The notes under the pieces were generated by a model. That model saw only the letters and a program-made list of their open reading frames with translations. It was not told the DNA's origin and made no database searches. Positions 34,927-43,854 of a stretch of 64,000 bases of DNA are shown here, in pieces. The position numbers were made by a program, and so were the translations under genes. The stretch is from Neobacillus sp. Marseille-Q6967. GTDB lineage: Bacteria; Bacillota; Bacilli; Bacillales; Cytobacillaceae. The DNA lies in assembly GCF_946151075.1 (NCBI RefSeq), contig NZ_CAMGZB010000001.1, positions 1,154,001 to 1,218,000 of the forward strand, given 5' to 3'. How positions within the stretch are numbered: position 1 is the first letter of the stretch; every line of letters starts with the position of its first letter.

Positions 34927-36849
34927 ATGGACCATAAAGGATACAAACGGAAAATTTATTTAGAGGACAAACCCCGAACGGAAGCAAAGCGAGAAATTCT
35001 CGAGGCGTTCCAGCTGCCCCTTGAAAAAGAAATGATTCCTGCTGCCGAAGCACTTGGCCGCGCAACCGCTGAACCGATCTTTGCCCGGGTATCGATGCCG
35101 CATTATCATGCTTCTGCCATGGATGGCATTGCCGTTATGGCGGAAAACACGTATCAGGCCCATGAACAGAATCCGCTTCAGCTGAAGTTGGGCGTTGATT
35201 TTTTATATGTGGATACAGGAAATCCAATACCATCTCCGTTTAATGCTGTCATCATGATCGAGCATGTGGATGTGTTGGATGAGGAAACGATTGAAATTAT
35301 CGAACCTGCAACCCCGTGGCAGCATATCCGTCCGATTGGAGAGGATATTGTCCAGGAAGAAATGCTGTTTCCACAGGGGCATATTTTGCGGCCGGCAGAT
35401 TTAGGAGTACTTCTAGCCTCACAGCAAACAGTGATTCCGGTAACGAAAAAACCGGTGGTCACCATTATCCCGACAGGTAATGAATTGGTAGAGGCAGATG
35501 CTGAACTCTCCTCGGGTAAAATTATTGAATTCAATGGTACCGTTTTTGCTAATTTTGTAAGGGAATGGGGTGGCGAGCCGAGACTTCATGAAATTGTGAA
35601 GGATGAGCCGGAGCGAATTAAAGCGGTGCTGCTCGAGGCAGCCGAAACCTCTGATATTGTTGTGATTAATGCAGGTTCTTCTGCAGGGTCTAGAGATTAT
35701 ACTGTCCATATTATCGGTGAGATCGGTACGGTCTTTACCCATGGTGTCGCTGCACGTCCGGGAAAACCGGTTATTTTAGGAAAAATTAATGATAAAATCG
35801 TTGTGGGTGTTCCAGGCTATCCTGTTTCTGCCTATCTGGCTTTAGAATGGTTTGTGAAACCGCTGATTTGTAAGTATTTGCAAATAGCAGAACCAAAGCG
35901 TCCAACGATAAAGGTCAAGCTCGGGCGCCGGATTGTTTCCACAATGGGTGCTGAGGACTTTGTCCGAATGAATATCGGCTATGTGAATGGCCAATTTGTT
36001 GCCAATCCGCTGACAAGAGCGGCAGGAGTAACAATGTCGTATGTCAGGGCAGACGGCCTGCTTGTCGTACCAGCGAACGTCATCGGCTATGAGCAGGGTG
36101 ACGTGGCAGAAGTGGAGCTGATGCGTCCATTAGAGGAAATCAAAAATGCCATCATGTTTTGCGGCAGTCATGATTTAACCATTGACCTGTTATCGTCGCA
36201 GTTAAAGGCAAATCGTACAGACATGAAAATTGTCTCTGCCCATGTAGGCAGTATGGCTGGCATCATGGCAATTAGAAAAGGGGAGGCCCACGTAGCGGGC
36301 ATTCATTTGCTTGACCCTGCCACAAAGCAATATAATATTTCATACGTAAAGAAAATCTTAGCAGGTCAAGACGTAGTACTCTATCCATTTTTACGCCGGA
36401 AACAGGGCTGGATTTTACCAAAAGGAAATCCAGTGGGGATTGAGAAGGTTACCGATGTAGCCTTGAAAAAGGTTAATTTCGTGAATCGTCAAAAGGGAGC
36501 GGGAACAAGAATTTTGTTTGATATGCTCCTTGGAGAAGCAGGCCTCACAGCGGAAGATATTATCGGTTATGAGCGGGAGATGTTCTCTCATTTAGCCGTT
36601 GCTGCCGAGGTAAATGGCGATTCAAACTCTGCTGGCTTAGGAATCTTCCCTGCAGCCAAAGCAATGGGCCTAGATTTTATGCCGGTAGCAGATGAAGAGT
36701 ACGACTTACTGATGACACGAAGCTTTTTTGAAAGCGAAAAGGGCCGGCAGCTAATGGAAATCATCCAGTCTCCTTATTTTAAGCAGCAGGTAGAGAAAAT
36801 TGGCGGCTATGAAGTAGTGGAAAATCCGGAGCCAAAGAGCCTGGAGTAA
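34927..36849 (+). CDS. MoeA-like protein fused to a periplasmic-binding-protein-type domain
   Basis: At 640 aa this is about 230 residues longer than MoeA. Residues 1-405 carry the MoeA motifs (YHASAMDGIAVMAENT, GNELVEAD, GSSAGSRDYT, GVPGYPVSAYLA). Residues 410-630 resemble the PBP_like domain (PF12727-type): MFCGSHDLTIDLL, GEAHVAGIHLLDP, VNRQKGAGTRILFD. Such fusions occur in Firmicutes and Archaea; the second domain may sense molybdate, tungstate or cofactor. It follows moeA by 13 nt, so two MoeA paralogues are co-expressed, perhaps with different metal preference. Confidence 0.88.
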   Translation: MDHKGYKRKIYLEDKPRTEAKREILEAFQLPLEKEMIPAAEALGRATAEPIFARVSMPHYHASAMDGIAVMAENTYQAHEQNPLQLKLGVDFLYVDTGNPIPSPFNAVIMIEHVDVLDEETIEIIEPATPWQHIRPIGEDIVQEEMLFPQGHILRPADLGVLLASQQTVIPVTKKPVVTIIPTGNELVEADAELSSGKIIEFNGTVFANFVREWGGEPRLHEIVKDEPERIKAVLLEAAETSDIVVINAGSSAGSRDYTVHIIGEIGTVFTHGVAARPGKPVILGKINDKIVVGVPGYPVSAYLALEWFVKPLICKYLQIAEPKRPTIKVKLGRRIVSTMGAEDFVRMNIGYVNGQFVANPLTRAAGVTMSYVRADGLLVVPANVIGYEQGDVAEVELMRPLEEIKNAIMFCGSHDLTIDLLSSQLKANRTDMKIVSAHVGSMAGIMAIRKGEAHVAGIHLLDPATKQYNISYVKKILAGQDVVLYPFLRRKQGWILPKGNPVGIEKVTDVALKKVNFVNRQKGAGTRILFDMLLGEAGLTAEDIIGYEREMFSHLAVAAEVNGDSNSAGLGIFPAAKAMGLDFMPVADEEYDLLMTRSFFESEKGRQLMEIIQSPYFKQQVEKIGGYEVVENPEPKSLE

Positions 36850-36864
36850 ACGAGGTGTTTTTAT

Positions 36865-37332
36865 ATGAATTTTTATGAGATATCGAAGGAACCGATTGAT
36901 ATTCAAGCGGTTATTGATAAAGTAGTCCAGCGTGAAGCCGGGGCGATCACCACCTTTATCGGTACGGTGCGCGAATTAACCAAAGGCAAGAAGACGTTAT
37001 TTTTAATTTACGAAGCGTATGAGAGCATGGCGGTTAAGAAGCTCGAGCAAATCGGAAAAGAAATTGAGGAGCGCTGGGAAGGTTCCCGTGTGGCAATCAC
37101 CCATCGCGTTGGGAAATTGGACATTACGGATGTTGCAGTTGTGATAGCCGTTTCAACACCGCATCGCGCGGATGCATATGAAGCCAACCGCTATGCCATT
37201 GAACGCATTAAAGAAATCGTCCCGATTTGGAAAAAAGAACATTGGGAAGACGGCGAAAAGTGGATGGGCAACCAGCTTGAAACCGTTGCTTACCCAAGCG
37301 GCAAACCAGAGGAGGCAGATTTAAATGAATAA
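36865..37332 (+). CDS. moaE: Molybdopterin synthase catalytic subunit MoaE
   Basis: Large subunit of MPT synthase, which adds two sulfurs from MoaD thiocarboxylate to cyclic pyranopterin. The 155-aa protein has GAITTFIGTVR, EAYESMAVKKL, HRVGKLDI and the active-site lysine region WKKEHWEDGEKWMGN. GAGGTG is upstream; the stop overlaps moaD by 8 bases. Confidence 0.94.
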   Translation: MNFYEISKEPIDIQAVIDKVVQREAGAITTFIGTVRELTKGKKTLFLIYEAYESMAVKKLEQIGKEIEERWEGSRVAITHRVGKLDITDVAVVIAVSTPHRADAYEANRYAIERIKEIVPIWKKEHWEDGEKWMGNQLETVAYPSGKPEEADLNE

Positions 37333-37558
37333 AGTATTATTTTTCGCCCATTTGCGTGATAGTGTCGGCGAAGATTTCCTTCGTTTGGACGTTGCCGGCA
37401 AAACCGTTGCGGAGTTAAAGGCAGAGCTGGCCTCGCGTTATGATCTCCCGAAGCTGGATACGGTTATGACCGCAGTGAACGAAGAATTTGCCCAGGATGA
37501 TGAAGTCATTCAAGAGGGCGACGAGGTAGCCTTTATCCCGCCGGTAAGCGGCGGCTGA
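37325..37558 (+). CDS. moaD: Molybdopterin synthase sulfur carrier subunit MoaD
   Basis: Ubiquitin-like sulfur carrier, 77 aa, ending in the obligatory PPVSGG whose terminal Gly is adenylylated by MoeB and thiocarboxylated. GGAGG lies 10 nt before the ATG inside moaE. The gene is followed immediately by a 470-bp hairpin array instead of directly by moeB. Confidence 0.94.
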   Translation: MNKVLFFAHLRDSVGEDFLRLDVAGKTVAELKAELASRYDLPKLDTVMTAVNEEFAQDDEVIQEGDEVAFIPPVSGG

Positions 37559-38031
37559 AAACTGGCGGATAGAGTGGGCTTACTCTCGGAAAGAGTGGAC
37601 TTACTCTCGGAAAGAGTGGACTTACTCTCGGATGGAGAGGATTACTCTCGGATGGAGAGGCTTACTCTCGGATAGAGGGGAATTACTCTCGGAAAGAGTG
37701 GACTTACTCTCGGATGGAGAGGAATACTCTCGGAAAGAGTGGACTTACTCTCGGATAGAGGGGAATTACTCTCGGATAGAGAGGAATACTCTCGGAAAGA
37801 GTGGACTTACTCTCGGATGGAGAGGCTTACTCTCGGAAAGAGTGGACTTACTCTCGGATGGAGAGGCTTACTCTCGGATAGAGGGGATTTACTCTCGGAT
37901 AGAGGGGATTTACTCTCGGATAGAGAGGATTACTCTCGGATAGCGAGAAATACTCTCGGATGGCGAGAAATACTTGCGGATAGCGAGAAATACTGGCAGA
38001 TAGCCAGAAATAGCTGGCCCAAAGCCAGTTC
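37559..38031 (+). repeat. Tandem hairpin array, about 23 units of 20-21 bp, between moaD and moeB
   Basis: The common unit is TTACTCTCGGATAGAGAGGA with variants. Nearly every unit can fold into a 5-bp hairpin around GGAA/GGAT: CTCTC with GAGAG, ACTCT with AGAGT, CTCTC with GAGGG, and at the 3' end CTTGC with GCGAG and CTGGC with GCCAG. No plausible gene lies inside; open frames there simply translate the repeat. Confidence 0.9.
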
Positions 38032-38063
38032 CAGTTCCGATTTTAGGGGAAGGGGAAAACATA

Positions 38064-39083
38064 ATGAATGAACGGTACTCACGACAGGTCCTCTTTCCGG
38101 GGATCGGTAAAGAAGGACAGGAGAAAATCCGGTCCAAGCATGTATTGATCATTGGTGCAGGCGCATTGGGTTCCGGAAATGCAGAAGTGATGACAAGGGC
38201 AGGGGTAGGCAAAATCACAATCATCGACCGGGATTATGTCGAGGCGAGCAATCTTCAGCGGCAGCAGCTTTACACCGAAGAAGATGTCACTGAGAAACTT
38301 CCGAAGGCGGTAGCAGCAGAAAAACGATTGCGGGCCATCAACTCCGATGTCAAGATTACAGCTATTATTGGTGATGCCACTCCACCTGTACTGGAGGACT
38401 TGGTAACGAATATAGACTTAATCATCGATGCGACGGATAATTTTGAAACAAGAATGGCGATTAATGATGTGTCGCAAAAGCATAATGTTCCTTGGATATA
38501 TGGAGCATGTGTCGGCAGTTACGGCATGAGTTTTTCGATCATACCGGGAAAAACTCCATGTTTGAATTGTCTATTACGGACGATTCCACTCCAGGGCATG
38601 ACCTGTGATACCGGCGGAATCATCTCGCCGGCTGTCCAGATGGTAATTTCACACCAAGCAGCGGAAGCGTTAAAAATCTTGGTCGAAGATTGGGATGCCG
38701 TTAGAACTTCGTTTGTCAGCTTTGACTTATGGCGAAACCAATATACAAGCTTAAAAATGTCAAAAGCGAAATTTGCCGGTTGTCTATCCTGCGGGGAAGA
38801 AAGAACCTACCCATATCTCGACAATGAAAATATGACAAAAACAACAGTGCTTTGCGGAAGGGATACCGTGCAAATCCGGCCATCTCATCAAGGTGAAATT
38901 TCCTTGGAACGGCTGGCTGGGCAGCTTGGCTCGCTTGGTTATACCGTAAAAGGAAATCCGTATCTTATTTCTGTTGAGATGGGAGACGAGCGGATGGTTA
39001 TTTTTAACGACGGACGCGCCCTTATCCACGGTACAAAAGATTTAACCCATGCAAAAACCATATATCAAAGGATACTAGGCTAA
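38064..39083 (+). CDS. moeB: Molybdopterin-synthase adenylyltransferase MoeB (ThiF family)
   Basis: Activates the MoaD C-terminus with ATP. The 339-aa E1-like protein has the nucleotide loop GAGALGSGNAEVM, DRDYVEASNLQRQ, DATDNFETRMAIND, zinc-type CLNC and CLSC pairs and the loop GMTCDTGGIISP. AGGGGAAGGGG precedes the ATG. It ends the molybdenum-cofactor run at a strong terminator; moaA, moaC and moaB/mogA are not in the window. Confidence 0.92.
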   Translation: MNERYSRQVLFPGIGKEGQEKIRSKHVLIIGAGALGSGNAEVMTRAGVGKITIIDRDYVEASNLQRQQLYTEEDVTEKLPKAVAAEKRLRAINSDVKITAIIGDATPPVLEDLVTNIDLIIDATDNFETRMAINDVSQKHNVPWIYGACVGSYGMSFSIIPGKTPCLNCLLRTIPLQGMTCDTGGIISPAVQMVISHQAAEALKILVEDWDAVRTSFVSFDLWRNQYTSLKMSKAKFAGCLSCGEERTYPYLDNENMTKTTVLCGRDTVQIRPSHQGEISLERLAGQLGSLGYTVKGNPYLISVEMGDERMVIFNDGRALIHGTKDLTHAKTIYQRILG

Positions 39084-39112
39084 ACCCGTACGACATAAAG
39101 TACGGGTTTTTT
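39083..39112 (+). terminator. Terminator of the molybdenum-cofactor operon
   Basis: A 9-bp perfect stem AACCCGTAC/GTACGGGTT with 8-nt loop is followed by TTTTTT. Confidence 0.9.
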
Positions 39113-39130
39113 CGTTGACAAAAACGGACA

Positions 39131-39146
39131 TGTTTCACGTGAAACA
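39131..39146. other. parS centromere site
   Basis: TGTTTCACGTGAAACA is a perfect 16-bp palindrome identical to the Bacillus parS consensus TGTTnCACGTGAAACA bound by ParB/Spo0J. It lies in the 134-bp gap between moeB and ywdI. Confidence 0.93.
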
Positions 39147-39217
39147 TTGAAAATTGTCGAGAGTTTCTATTCTAGTTAAGAATCTGTTATTCTTAACATA
39201 GTGAGGTGTGAAGAGAC

Positions 39218-39505
39218 GTGAATATATCTGTCGATAAATTATTAGCTAAAATAGAAGAAGAATTAAAACTGGCTAAAACCAGCTCGAAGCAGGAACGCTT
39301 GCGGGAAAAAGTATACTCTATTAAAATATTATGCGAGTTAATCCTCGATGAAAAACAAAATCAGAACGAGGTACCGATAAGCAGTTCAACTGTCTATCAG
39401 CCAGTCTCGCCACAGCCAGTGTTTCAGCAACCGGTAACATTGAACCAACCGAAAAAACTGGAGATGGACGATGAAGCAAATGGTGATTCTTTATTTGATT
39501 TTTAG
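39218..39505 (+). CDS. ywdI: YwdI family protein
   Basis: A 95-aa soluble protein starting at GTG with GAGGTG 9 nt upstream. The first 50 residues are helical and charged (LLAKIEEELKLAKTSSKQE); the rest is Pro/Gln/Val-rich and ends SLFDF. Recognised from its resemblance to B. subtilis YwdI and its place before ywdK and gerQ. Function unknown. Confidence 0.75.
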   Translation: MNISVDKLLAKIEEELKLAKTSSKQERLREKVYSIKILCELILDEKQNQNEVPISSSTVYQPVSPQPVFQQPVTLNQPKKLEMDDEANGDSLFDF

Positions 39506-39516
39506 GGGGAAAAGGA

Positions 39517-39888
39517 ATGAAAGTTTTTATTATTATTGGGGCCATTAATGCCTTTTTGGCGGTAGCACTAGGGGCCTTCGGAGCACATGGTCTTAAGGAT
39601 AAGCTGGACTCGTATTATTTGGGGATTTGGGAAACAGGTGTTACCTATCAAATGTTCCATGCAACTGGGATCTTAATTGCTGGACTCTTACTTGGAAAAG
39701 TAGCGGCGAGCGGATTATTCTCATGGGCTGGCTGGTTAATGTTAATTGGAATTATCTTTTTCAGCGGCAGTTTGTATCTTTTAAGTTTAACAAAAGTAGG
39801 TATCCTTGGAGCAATCACTCCGATAGGGGGAGTCTGCTTCCTGGCGGCATGGGTACTCATTATCATTGGAGCAGTAAAACATCTATAA
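39517..39888 (+). CDS. ywdK: DUF423 membrane protein YwdK
   Basis: A 123-aa protein with four hydrophobic helices and the DUF423 motifs LGAFGAHGLKD and WETGVTYQMFHATGIL. AGGGGGAAAAGGA precedes the ATG, 11 nt after ywdI. Membrane protein of unknown function, conserved across many bacteria. Confidence 0.88.
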   Translation: MKVFIIIGAINAFLAVALGAFGAHGLKDKLDSYYLGIWETGVTYQMFHATGILIAGLLLGKVAASGLFSWAGWLMLIGIIFFSGSLYLLSLTKVGILGAITPIGGVCFLAAWVLIIIGAVKHL

Positions 39889-39892
39889 GCAC

Positions 39893-39930
39893 AAAAAAGG
39901 CATTGGAGTAAGCCCCAATGCCTTTTTTTT
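39893..39930. terminator. Bidirectional terminator between ywdK and gerQ
   Basis: AAAAAAGGCATTGG pairs with CCAATGCCTTTTTT across a short loop. Both strands carry a U-run, and the two genes converge here. Confidence 0.9.
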
Positions 39931-40393
39931 ACCTAGGAGGGTACGTTCCTAATGAAGGTGTAGGTGTTCCAAATGGATACTCGTATTCAAGCTCTTCTTC
40001 AAACGTAGCATAATCAAACGCAACCATTGGAATAAGGTAGCGTGTTCCTGCCTGCGGGTCACTTAGGATGAGATGATCTCGACCGGCTGCTTCAATAATT
40101 CCGACAAACTGTTTCGCATTCCACTGGTTGTTTCCTTCAAAAGTGGTATAAACAGTGGCAAGTTTCCCTTTGTTTAAACGTAAAATATTTTCGATGTATG
40201 ACTGCTCAATTGGGAGCATTCCTTGCGTTTGTGGTGCTGCAGTTTGTGGTGCGCCTGGAACACCTGTCTGTTGAAATGGCGGCGGTTGGAATCCTGGCTG
40301 CTGACCAGGGAAAAATCCTTGATTTTGGAATTGCCCTGCGCCCTGCTGCCTAACCTGATAAGGCTGATAACCTTGGTTAAAGTATTGATTCAT
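39929..40393 (-). CDS. gerQ: Spore coat protein GerQ
   Basis: Coat protein cross-linked by transglutaminase Tgl and needed to localise the cortex-lytic enzyme CwlJ. From ATG 40393 (AGGAGG upstream) it has 154 aa: an N-terminal half rich in Gln, Pro, Gly and Phe that includes potential cross-linking residues, then the conserved domain SYIENILRLNKGKLATVYTTF and AAGRDHLILSDP. Same neighbourhood as B. subtilis ywdL/gerQ. Confidence 0.94.
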   Translation of the reverse strand: MNQYFNQGYQPYQVRQQGAGQFQNQGFFPGQQPGFQPPPFQQTGVPGAPQTAAPQTQGMLPIEQSYIENILRLNKGKLATVYTTFEGNNQWNAKQFVGIIEAAGRDHLILSDPQAGTRYLIPMVAFDYATFEEELEYEYPFGTPTPSLGTYPPR

Positions 40394-40576
40394 CAAATTC
40401 CCTCCTAAAATGTTTTAAATGATGGCCCAACATTCTATTCATACTCCCGTACCCATTATTTGGTGACAATGAGAAGGAGCGGCTCCTGATAAAATTGAAC
40501 TGAAACGCCTGCTAAGACTCGCTATTTTATAAGTATGAGCCTGTGTTGGGAAATATGACTTAAGGCTTTTTACAAA

Positions 40577-40614
40577 AAAAAGAAGTCCTCCGCATTAGCA
40601 TTGGACTTCTTTTT
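40577..40614 (-). terminator. Terminator of hemQ
   Basis: AAAAAGAAGTCC/GGACTTCTTTTT, a 12-bp stem with a 14-nt loop, T-rich on the minus strand. The remaining gap to gerQ (40394-40576) shows nothing convincing. Confidence 0.88.
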
Positions 40615-40623
40615 GATCAATTA

Positions 40624-41367
40624 TTAAACATGCAGGAAGCTCGCTACCCGCTCTTCTTCTAAAATATTTCCTACAAAGAAAGCACCGAATTCGCCAAAGC
40701 GCGCACTTACTTCATCAAAACGCATTTCATAGATAAGCTTTTTAAATTGAAGAACTTCATCTGCAAACAGGGTAACGCCCCATTCGTAATCGTCAAAGCC
40801 TACAGAACCTGTAATAATCTGCTTAACCTTCCCAGCGTATGTACGGCCAATCATTCCGTGGCTGCGCATCATGTTACGGCGTTCTTCCATCGGCAGCATA
40901 TACCAGTTATCATTGCCCTGACGGCGCTTATCCATTGGATAGAAGCATACATGTTTGGCTTTCGGTAATTTTGGATAAAGACGTGCCAAGATTTGAGGAT
41001 TTTGGTATGGGTCCTCCCCAGCAGGTAAATAGTTGCTTAATTCCACTACGGATACATAAGAATGAGCAGGGATTGTAAACTCTGCAAACTTTGTTTTATT
41101 AAATTCTGTTTCAATTTCGTTTAGTTCTTCCATTGTCGGACGTAAAATCATCATCATAAAATCAGCTTTTTGACCGACAATTGTATATAAAGCATGGCTG
41201 CCTTCGTTACGATCTTGTGTAGTGTTCCATTTGTCAACTAGACTTAAAAACTCGTGAATCGCGGCTTGGCGTTCATCAATTGAAAGCATCTTCCAAGTCG
41301 TCCAATCCACAGTACGGAAATCATGTAAACAATACCAGCCATCCAGCGTTTGAGCTGCTTCACTCAT
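40624..41367 (-). CDS. hemQ: Coproheme decarboxylase HemQ
   Basis: Final enzyme of the Gram-positive coproporphyrin-dependent haem pathway; oxidatively decarboxylates coproheme to haem b using H2O2. The 247-aa product from ATG 41367 (AGGAGTG upstream) has the ferredoxin-like double domain of the chlorite-dismutase superfamily, with [34 protein letters not shown] and [24 protein letters not shown]. It provides haem for the cytochromes encoded here; formerly ywfI. Confidence 0.95.
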   Translation of the reverse strand: MSEAAQTLDGWYCLHDFRTVDWTTWKMLSIDERQAAIHEFLSLVDKWNTTQDRNEGSHALYTIVGQKADFMMMILRPTMEELNEIETEFNKTKFAEFTIPAHSYVSVVELSNYLPAGEDPYQNPQILARLYPKLPKAKHVCFYPMDKRRQGNDNWYMLPMEERRNMMRSHGMIGRTYAGKVKQIITGSVGFDDYEWGVTLFADEVLQFKKLIYEMRFDEVSARFGEFGAFFVGNILEEERVASFLHV

Positions 41368-41523
41368 GATCATCACTCCTATGTAATAATAATGCTAAAT
41401 TCCAATCTTAACTATATCATAGTTTGACCAAGAGACGCTTGTATAAACCTCTATGGATATTTTTTGTAAAAGAAGTAAATAGTAAAAGGTAGCGGAGTTT
41501 TTTGAAAACAAAAACATTTTAGG

Positions 41524-41537
41524 TGTAAACGCTATCT
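41524..41537 (+). promoter_or_regulatory. cre site (CcpA operator) upstream of pta
   Basis: TGTAAACGCTATCT matches the cre consensus TGWAANCGNTNWCA at 13 of 14 positions. It lies about 56 bp before the predicted transcription start, where CcpA activates pta in B. subtilis. Confidence 0.7.
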
Positions 41538-41551
41538 GTGAGCTATATCAA

Positions 41552-41579
41552 TTGAAATTTTCAACAGGTAAAGTATGCT
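41552..41579 (+). promoter_or_regulatory. Sigma-A promoter of pta
   Basis: TTGAAA and TATGCT are 16 bp apart, 33 nt before the pta start and just downstream of the cre site. Confidence 0.5.
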
Positions 41580-41611
41580 GATAAAGGTAGCTTTTTTAGG
41601 GAGGATTTAGT

Positions 41612-42583
41612 GTGAGCGATTTATTTGAAGGTTTAAAGCAGAAAATTACAGGCAAGAACTTAAAAATTGTTTTTCCAGAAGGCTTGGACGAGCGGATTGT
41701 GAGAGCAGCAAGCCGCCTGGCAGAGGAAAATCTATTAACACCAATCCTGGTCGGTAACATTGAGCGGGTTCAGGCAAAAGCACAAGAGCTTGGCGTTTCA
41801 TTAAACGCAGCAGAAATCTATGACCCTGCGACATATGCGGGAATGGACGAGCTTGTGGCGGCATTTGTTGACCGTCGTAAAGGTAAAGTAACGGAAGAAG
41901 ATGCTCGGAAAATTTTATTAGACGGAAACTATTTCGGCACTATGCTTGTGTACTTAAATAAAGCAGAAGGCTTAGTGAGCGGTGCGGCTCATTCAACCGC
42001 AGACACCGTCCGTCCAGCCTTGCAGATTATTAAAACAAAAGCCGGCGTTCGGAAAACATCTGGCGTCTTCATTATGGTTCGTGAGGACGAAAAATATGTC
42101 TTTGCTGACTGCGCTATCAATATTGCACCGGACAGCAACGATTTAGCTGAAATAGCAGTCGAAAGTGCGAAAACAGCAGCGATGTTTGATATCGATCCGC
42201 GGATTGCGATGTTAAGCTTTTCAACAAAAGGTTCGGCAAAGTCTCCTGAAACTGAAAAAGTTTCAGCAGCAGTTGAAGAAGCAAAACGCCGTGACCCAGG
42301 GTTAGTACTAGATGGAGAATTCCAGTTTGACGCAGCGTTTGTTCCATCTGTTGCCAAAAGTAAAGCACCGGATTCACCACTTCAAGGCGATGCCAACGTA
42401 TTCATTTTCCCAAGTTTGGAAGCTGGAAATATCGGCTATAAAATTGCCCAGCGTTTAGGCGGATTTGAAGCAGTGGGTCCAATCCTTCAAGGGTTAAATC
42501 GTCCAGTTAACGACTTATCCCGTGGATGTAATGAAGAAGATGTTTACAAACTGGCGTTGATTACTGCAGCGCAGGGATTATAA
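41612..42583 (+). CDS. pta: Phosphate acetyltransferase Pta
   Basis: Interconverts acetyl-CoA and acetyl phosphate in the overflow and fermentative acetate pathway. The 323-aa short-form enzyme begins at GTG with GGGAGGA 6 nt upstream and contains KIVFPEGLDERIVRAA, SGAAHSTADTVRPALQIIKT and MLSFSTKGSA. It stands between hemQ and lipL as in B. subtilis and probably responds to CcpA. Confidence 0.96.
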   Translation: MSDLFEGLKQKITGKNLKIVFPEGLDERIVRAASRLAEENLLTPILVGNIERVQAKAQELGVSLNAAEIYDPATYAGMDELVAAFVDRRKGKVTEEDARKILLDGNYFGTMLVYLNKAEGLVSGAAHSTADTVRPALQIIKTKAGVRKTSGVFIMVREDEKYVFADCAINIAPDSNDLAEIAVESAKTAAMFDIDPRIAMLSFSTKGSAKSPETEKVSAAVEEAKRRDPGLVLDGEFQFDAAFVPSVAKSKAPDSPLQGDANVFIFPSLEAGNIGYKIAQRLGGFEAVGPILQGLNRPVNDLSRGCNEEDVYKLALITAAQGL

Positions 42584-42594
42584 TTAGTTTTAAT

Positions 42595-42624
42595 GGCCAG
42601 TCCTTTGGTGGGGCTGGCTTTTTA
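42595..42624 (+). terminator. Terminator of pta
   Basis: GGCCAGTCC pairs with GGGCTGGCT (wobble pairs) and is followed by TTTTT. Confidence 0.75.
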
Positions 42625-42736
42625 GCTTTTTTGCAGTGAATTACCTACTTCCTTTTGACGGGGAATCGGGAAGCACTATATAATCGATGATCTTTTTGTT
42701 AAAATAACAGTAACTTATACTAGAGGAGAATACGTT

Positions 42737-43567
42737 ATGGAAAGTTTGCTTCGTCAGCCGGTGTGGCGGATTATGGATCAGTCCGCGGTTGGCATACATT
42801 TTCAAGCTTTACAGTCGTTTGGGACGGACGATACGTTGTGTGCGTCGGTCGGCGCTGGCGAGGCACCGGCAACAGCCCGAACATGGGTGCATCACAACAC
42901 AGTAGTGCTCGGAATCCAAGATACGAAACTGCCATTCTTGGAGGCCGGCAGGCGGTTCCTTGAGCAGCAGGGCTATCAGACTATCGTTCGCAATTCCGGG
43001 GGCTTAGCGGTGGTTCTCGATGAGGGCGTTTTAAATATTTCATTGATTTTACCGGAAAACGAAAAAAGTATTGATATAAACCGGGGCTACGACACGATGT
43101 GGCTGCTGGTTAAAAATATGTTTAGCGAATTTAACAAAGAACTCGAAGCGCGGGAAATCGTCGGATCCTACTGTCCTGGCAGTTATGACCTTAGTATCGA
43201 TGGGAAAAAGTTCGCCGGTATTTCGCAGCGCCGCCTGAAAAAAGGCGTAGCGGTCCAAATCTACCTTTGTGTCAATGGCAGCGGGGGGAAAAGAGCTGAA
43301 CTTATTAAACAATTTTACGAGATTGCCAAAAACGGCGAATCGACCAAATTCAGCTATCCTGAAATTGTTCCTGAGGTAATGGCTTCTCTTTCCGAACTGC
43401 TTGAAACCAACTTAACTGTTTCAGATGTGATGTTCCGCTTGTTACATCAATTAAAAACAAATAGTGACCGATTGGTTGCGGGGACGTTGAATGAATATGA
43501 ACTGACGCTTTTCCCGAACTATTACCAAAGAGTCATTGATCGTAATCAAAAACTTTCAGAAGTTTAA
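42737..43567 (+). CDS. lipL: Octanoyl-[GcvH]:protein N-octanoyltransferase LipL
   Basis: Amidotransferase that moves octanoyl from GcvH to E2 subunits during lipoate synthesis. The 276-aa BPL/LplA-fold protein has [17 protein letters not shown], the acyl-accepting Cys146 in [19 protein letters not shown] and [22 protein letters not shown] precedes the ATG. Formerly ywfL; a strong terminator follows, so it is monocistronic. Confidence 0.95.
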   Translation: MESLLRQPVWRIMDQSAVGIHFQALQSFGTDDTLCASVGAGEAPATARTWVHHNTVVLGIQDTKLPFLEAGRRFLEQQGYQTIVRNSGGLAVVLDEGVLNISLILPENEKSIDINRGYDTMWLLVKNMFSEFNKELEAREIVGSYCPGSYDLSIDGKKFAGISQRRLKKGVAVQIYLCVNGSGGKRAELIKQFYEIAKNGESTKFSYPEIVPEVMASLSELLETNLTVSDVMFRLLHQLKTNSDRLVAGTLNEYELTLFPNYYQRVIDRNQKLSEV

Positions 43568-43603
43568 AAAGCCGTCAACCAAAGTGGTTGTACGGCTTTT
43601 TTT
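43566..43603 (+). terminator. Terminator of lipL
   Basis: AAAAAGCCGTCAACCA pairs with TGGTTGTACGGCTTTTT around an AAG loop, with one mismatch. Confidence 0.88.
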
Positions 43604-43657
43604 AAAAATAATGAGGATACTGTGCTTCAGCTCTTCTCCCGAATAATTATTGGCTAG

Positions 43658-43853
43658 CTACAGCGCCTGGGGGCTCGGGGTCATAAGCCAATCCGTCCAG
43701 AAGGTTAAAGAGCAACCTTCTAGCCGGCTCGTCTTATGCCGGGCTTCAGAAAGCTATCGCTTTCTTCCGCATTAAGGGAGACTACGTCTCTGGCTAATGC
43801 CATTCGACTATTCTCCCTATATCGCCCCTGTTCAAGGCGCTTCCGCTTTTCCG
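43658..43853. repeat. Dispersed repeat, long copy 2
   Basis: About 196 bp of structured sequence between the lipL terminator and the 3' end of rsfA. It contains AGAAGGTTAAAGAGCAACCTTCT and GCCGGCTCGTCTTATGC stretches that match, inverted, the copy at 47414-47538, and end segments that match the short copy at 13845-13897. It includes several small hairpins and no gene. Confidence 0.85.
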
Positions 43854-43854
43854 T

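Noticed and set aside
37632..38071. Reading frames of about 100 residues inside the moaD-moeB array
   Set aside because: They are translations of the short DNA repeat in different frames, have no ribosome site and resemble no protein.
41537..41579. Fnr-type promoter for pta
   Set aside because: TGTGA-N6-TCAAT sits at the same distance from TATGCT as in the nos and fdh promoters, but a good TTGAAA -35 and a cre site explain the region; the second half-site is poor.
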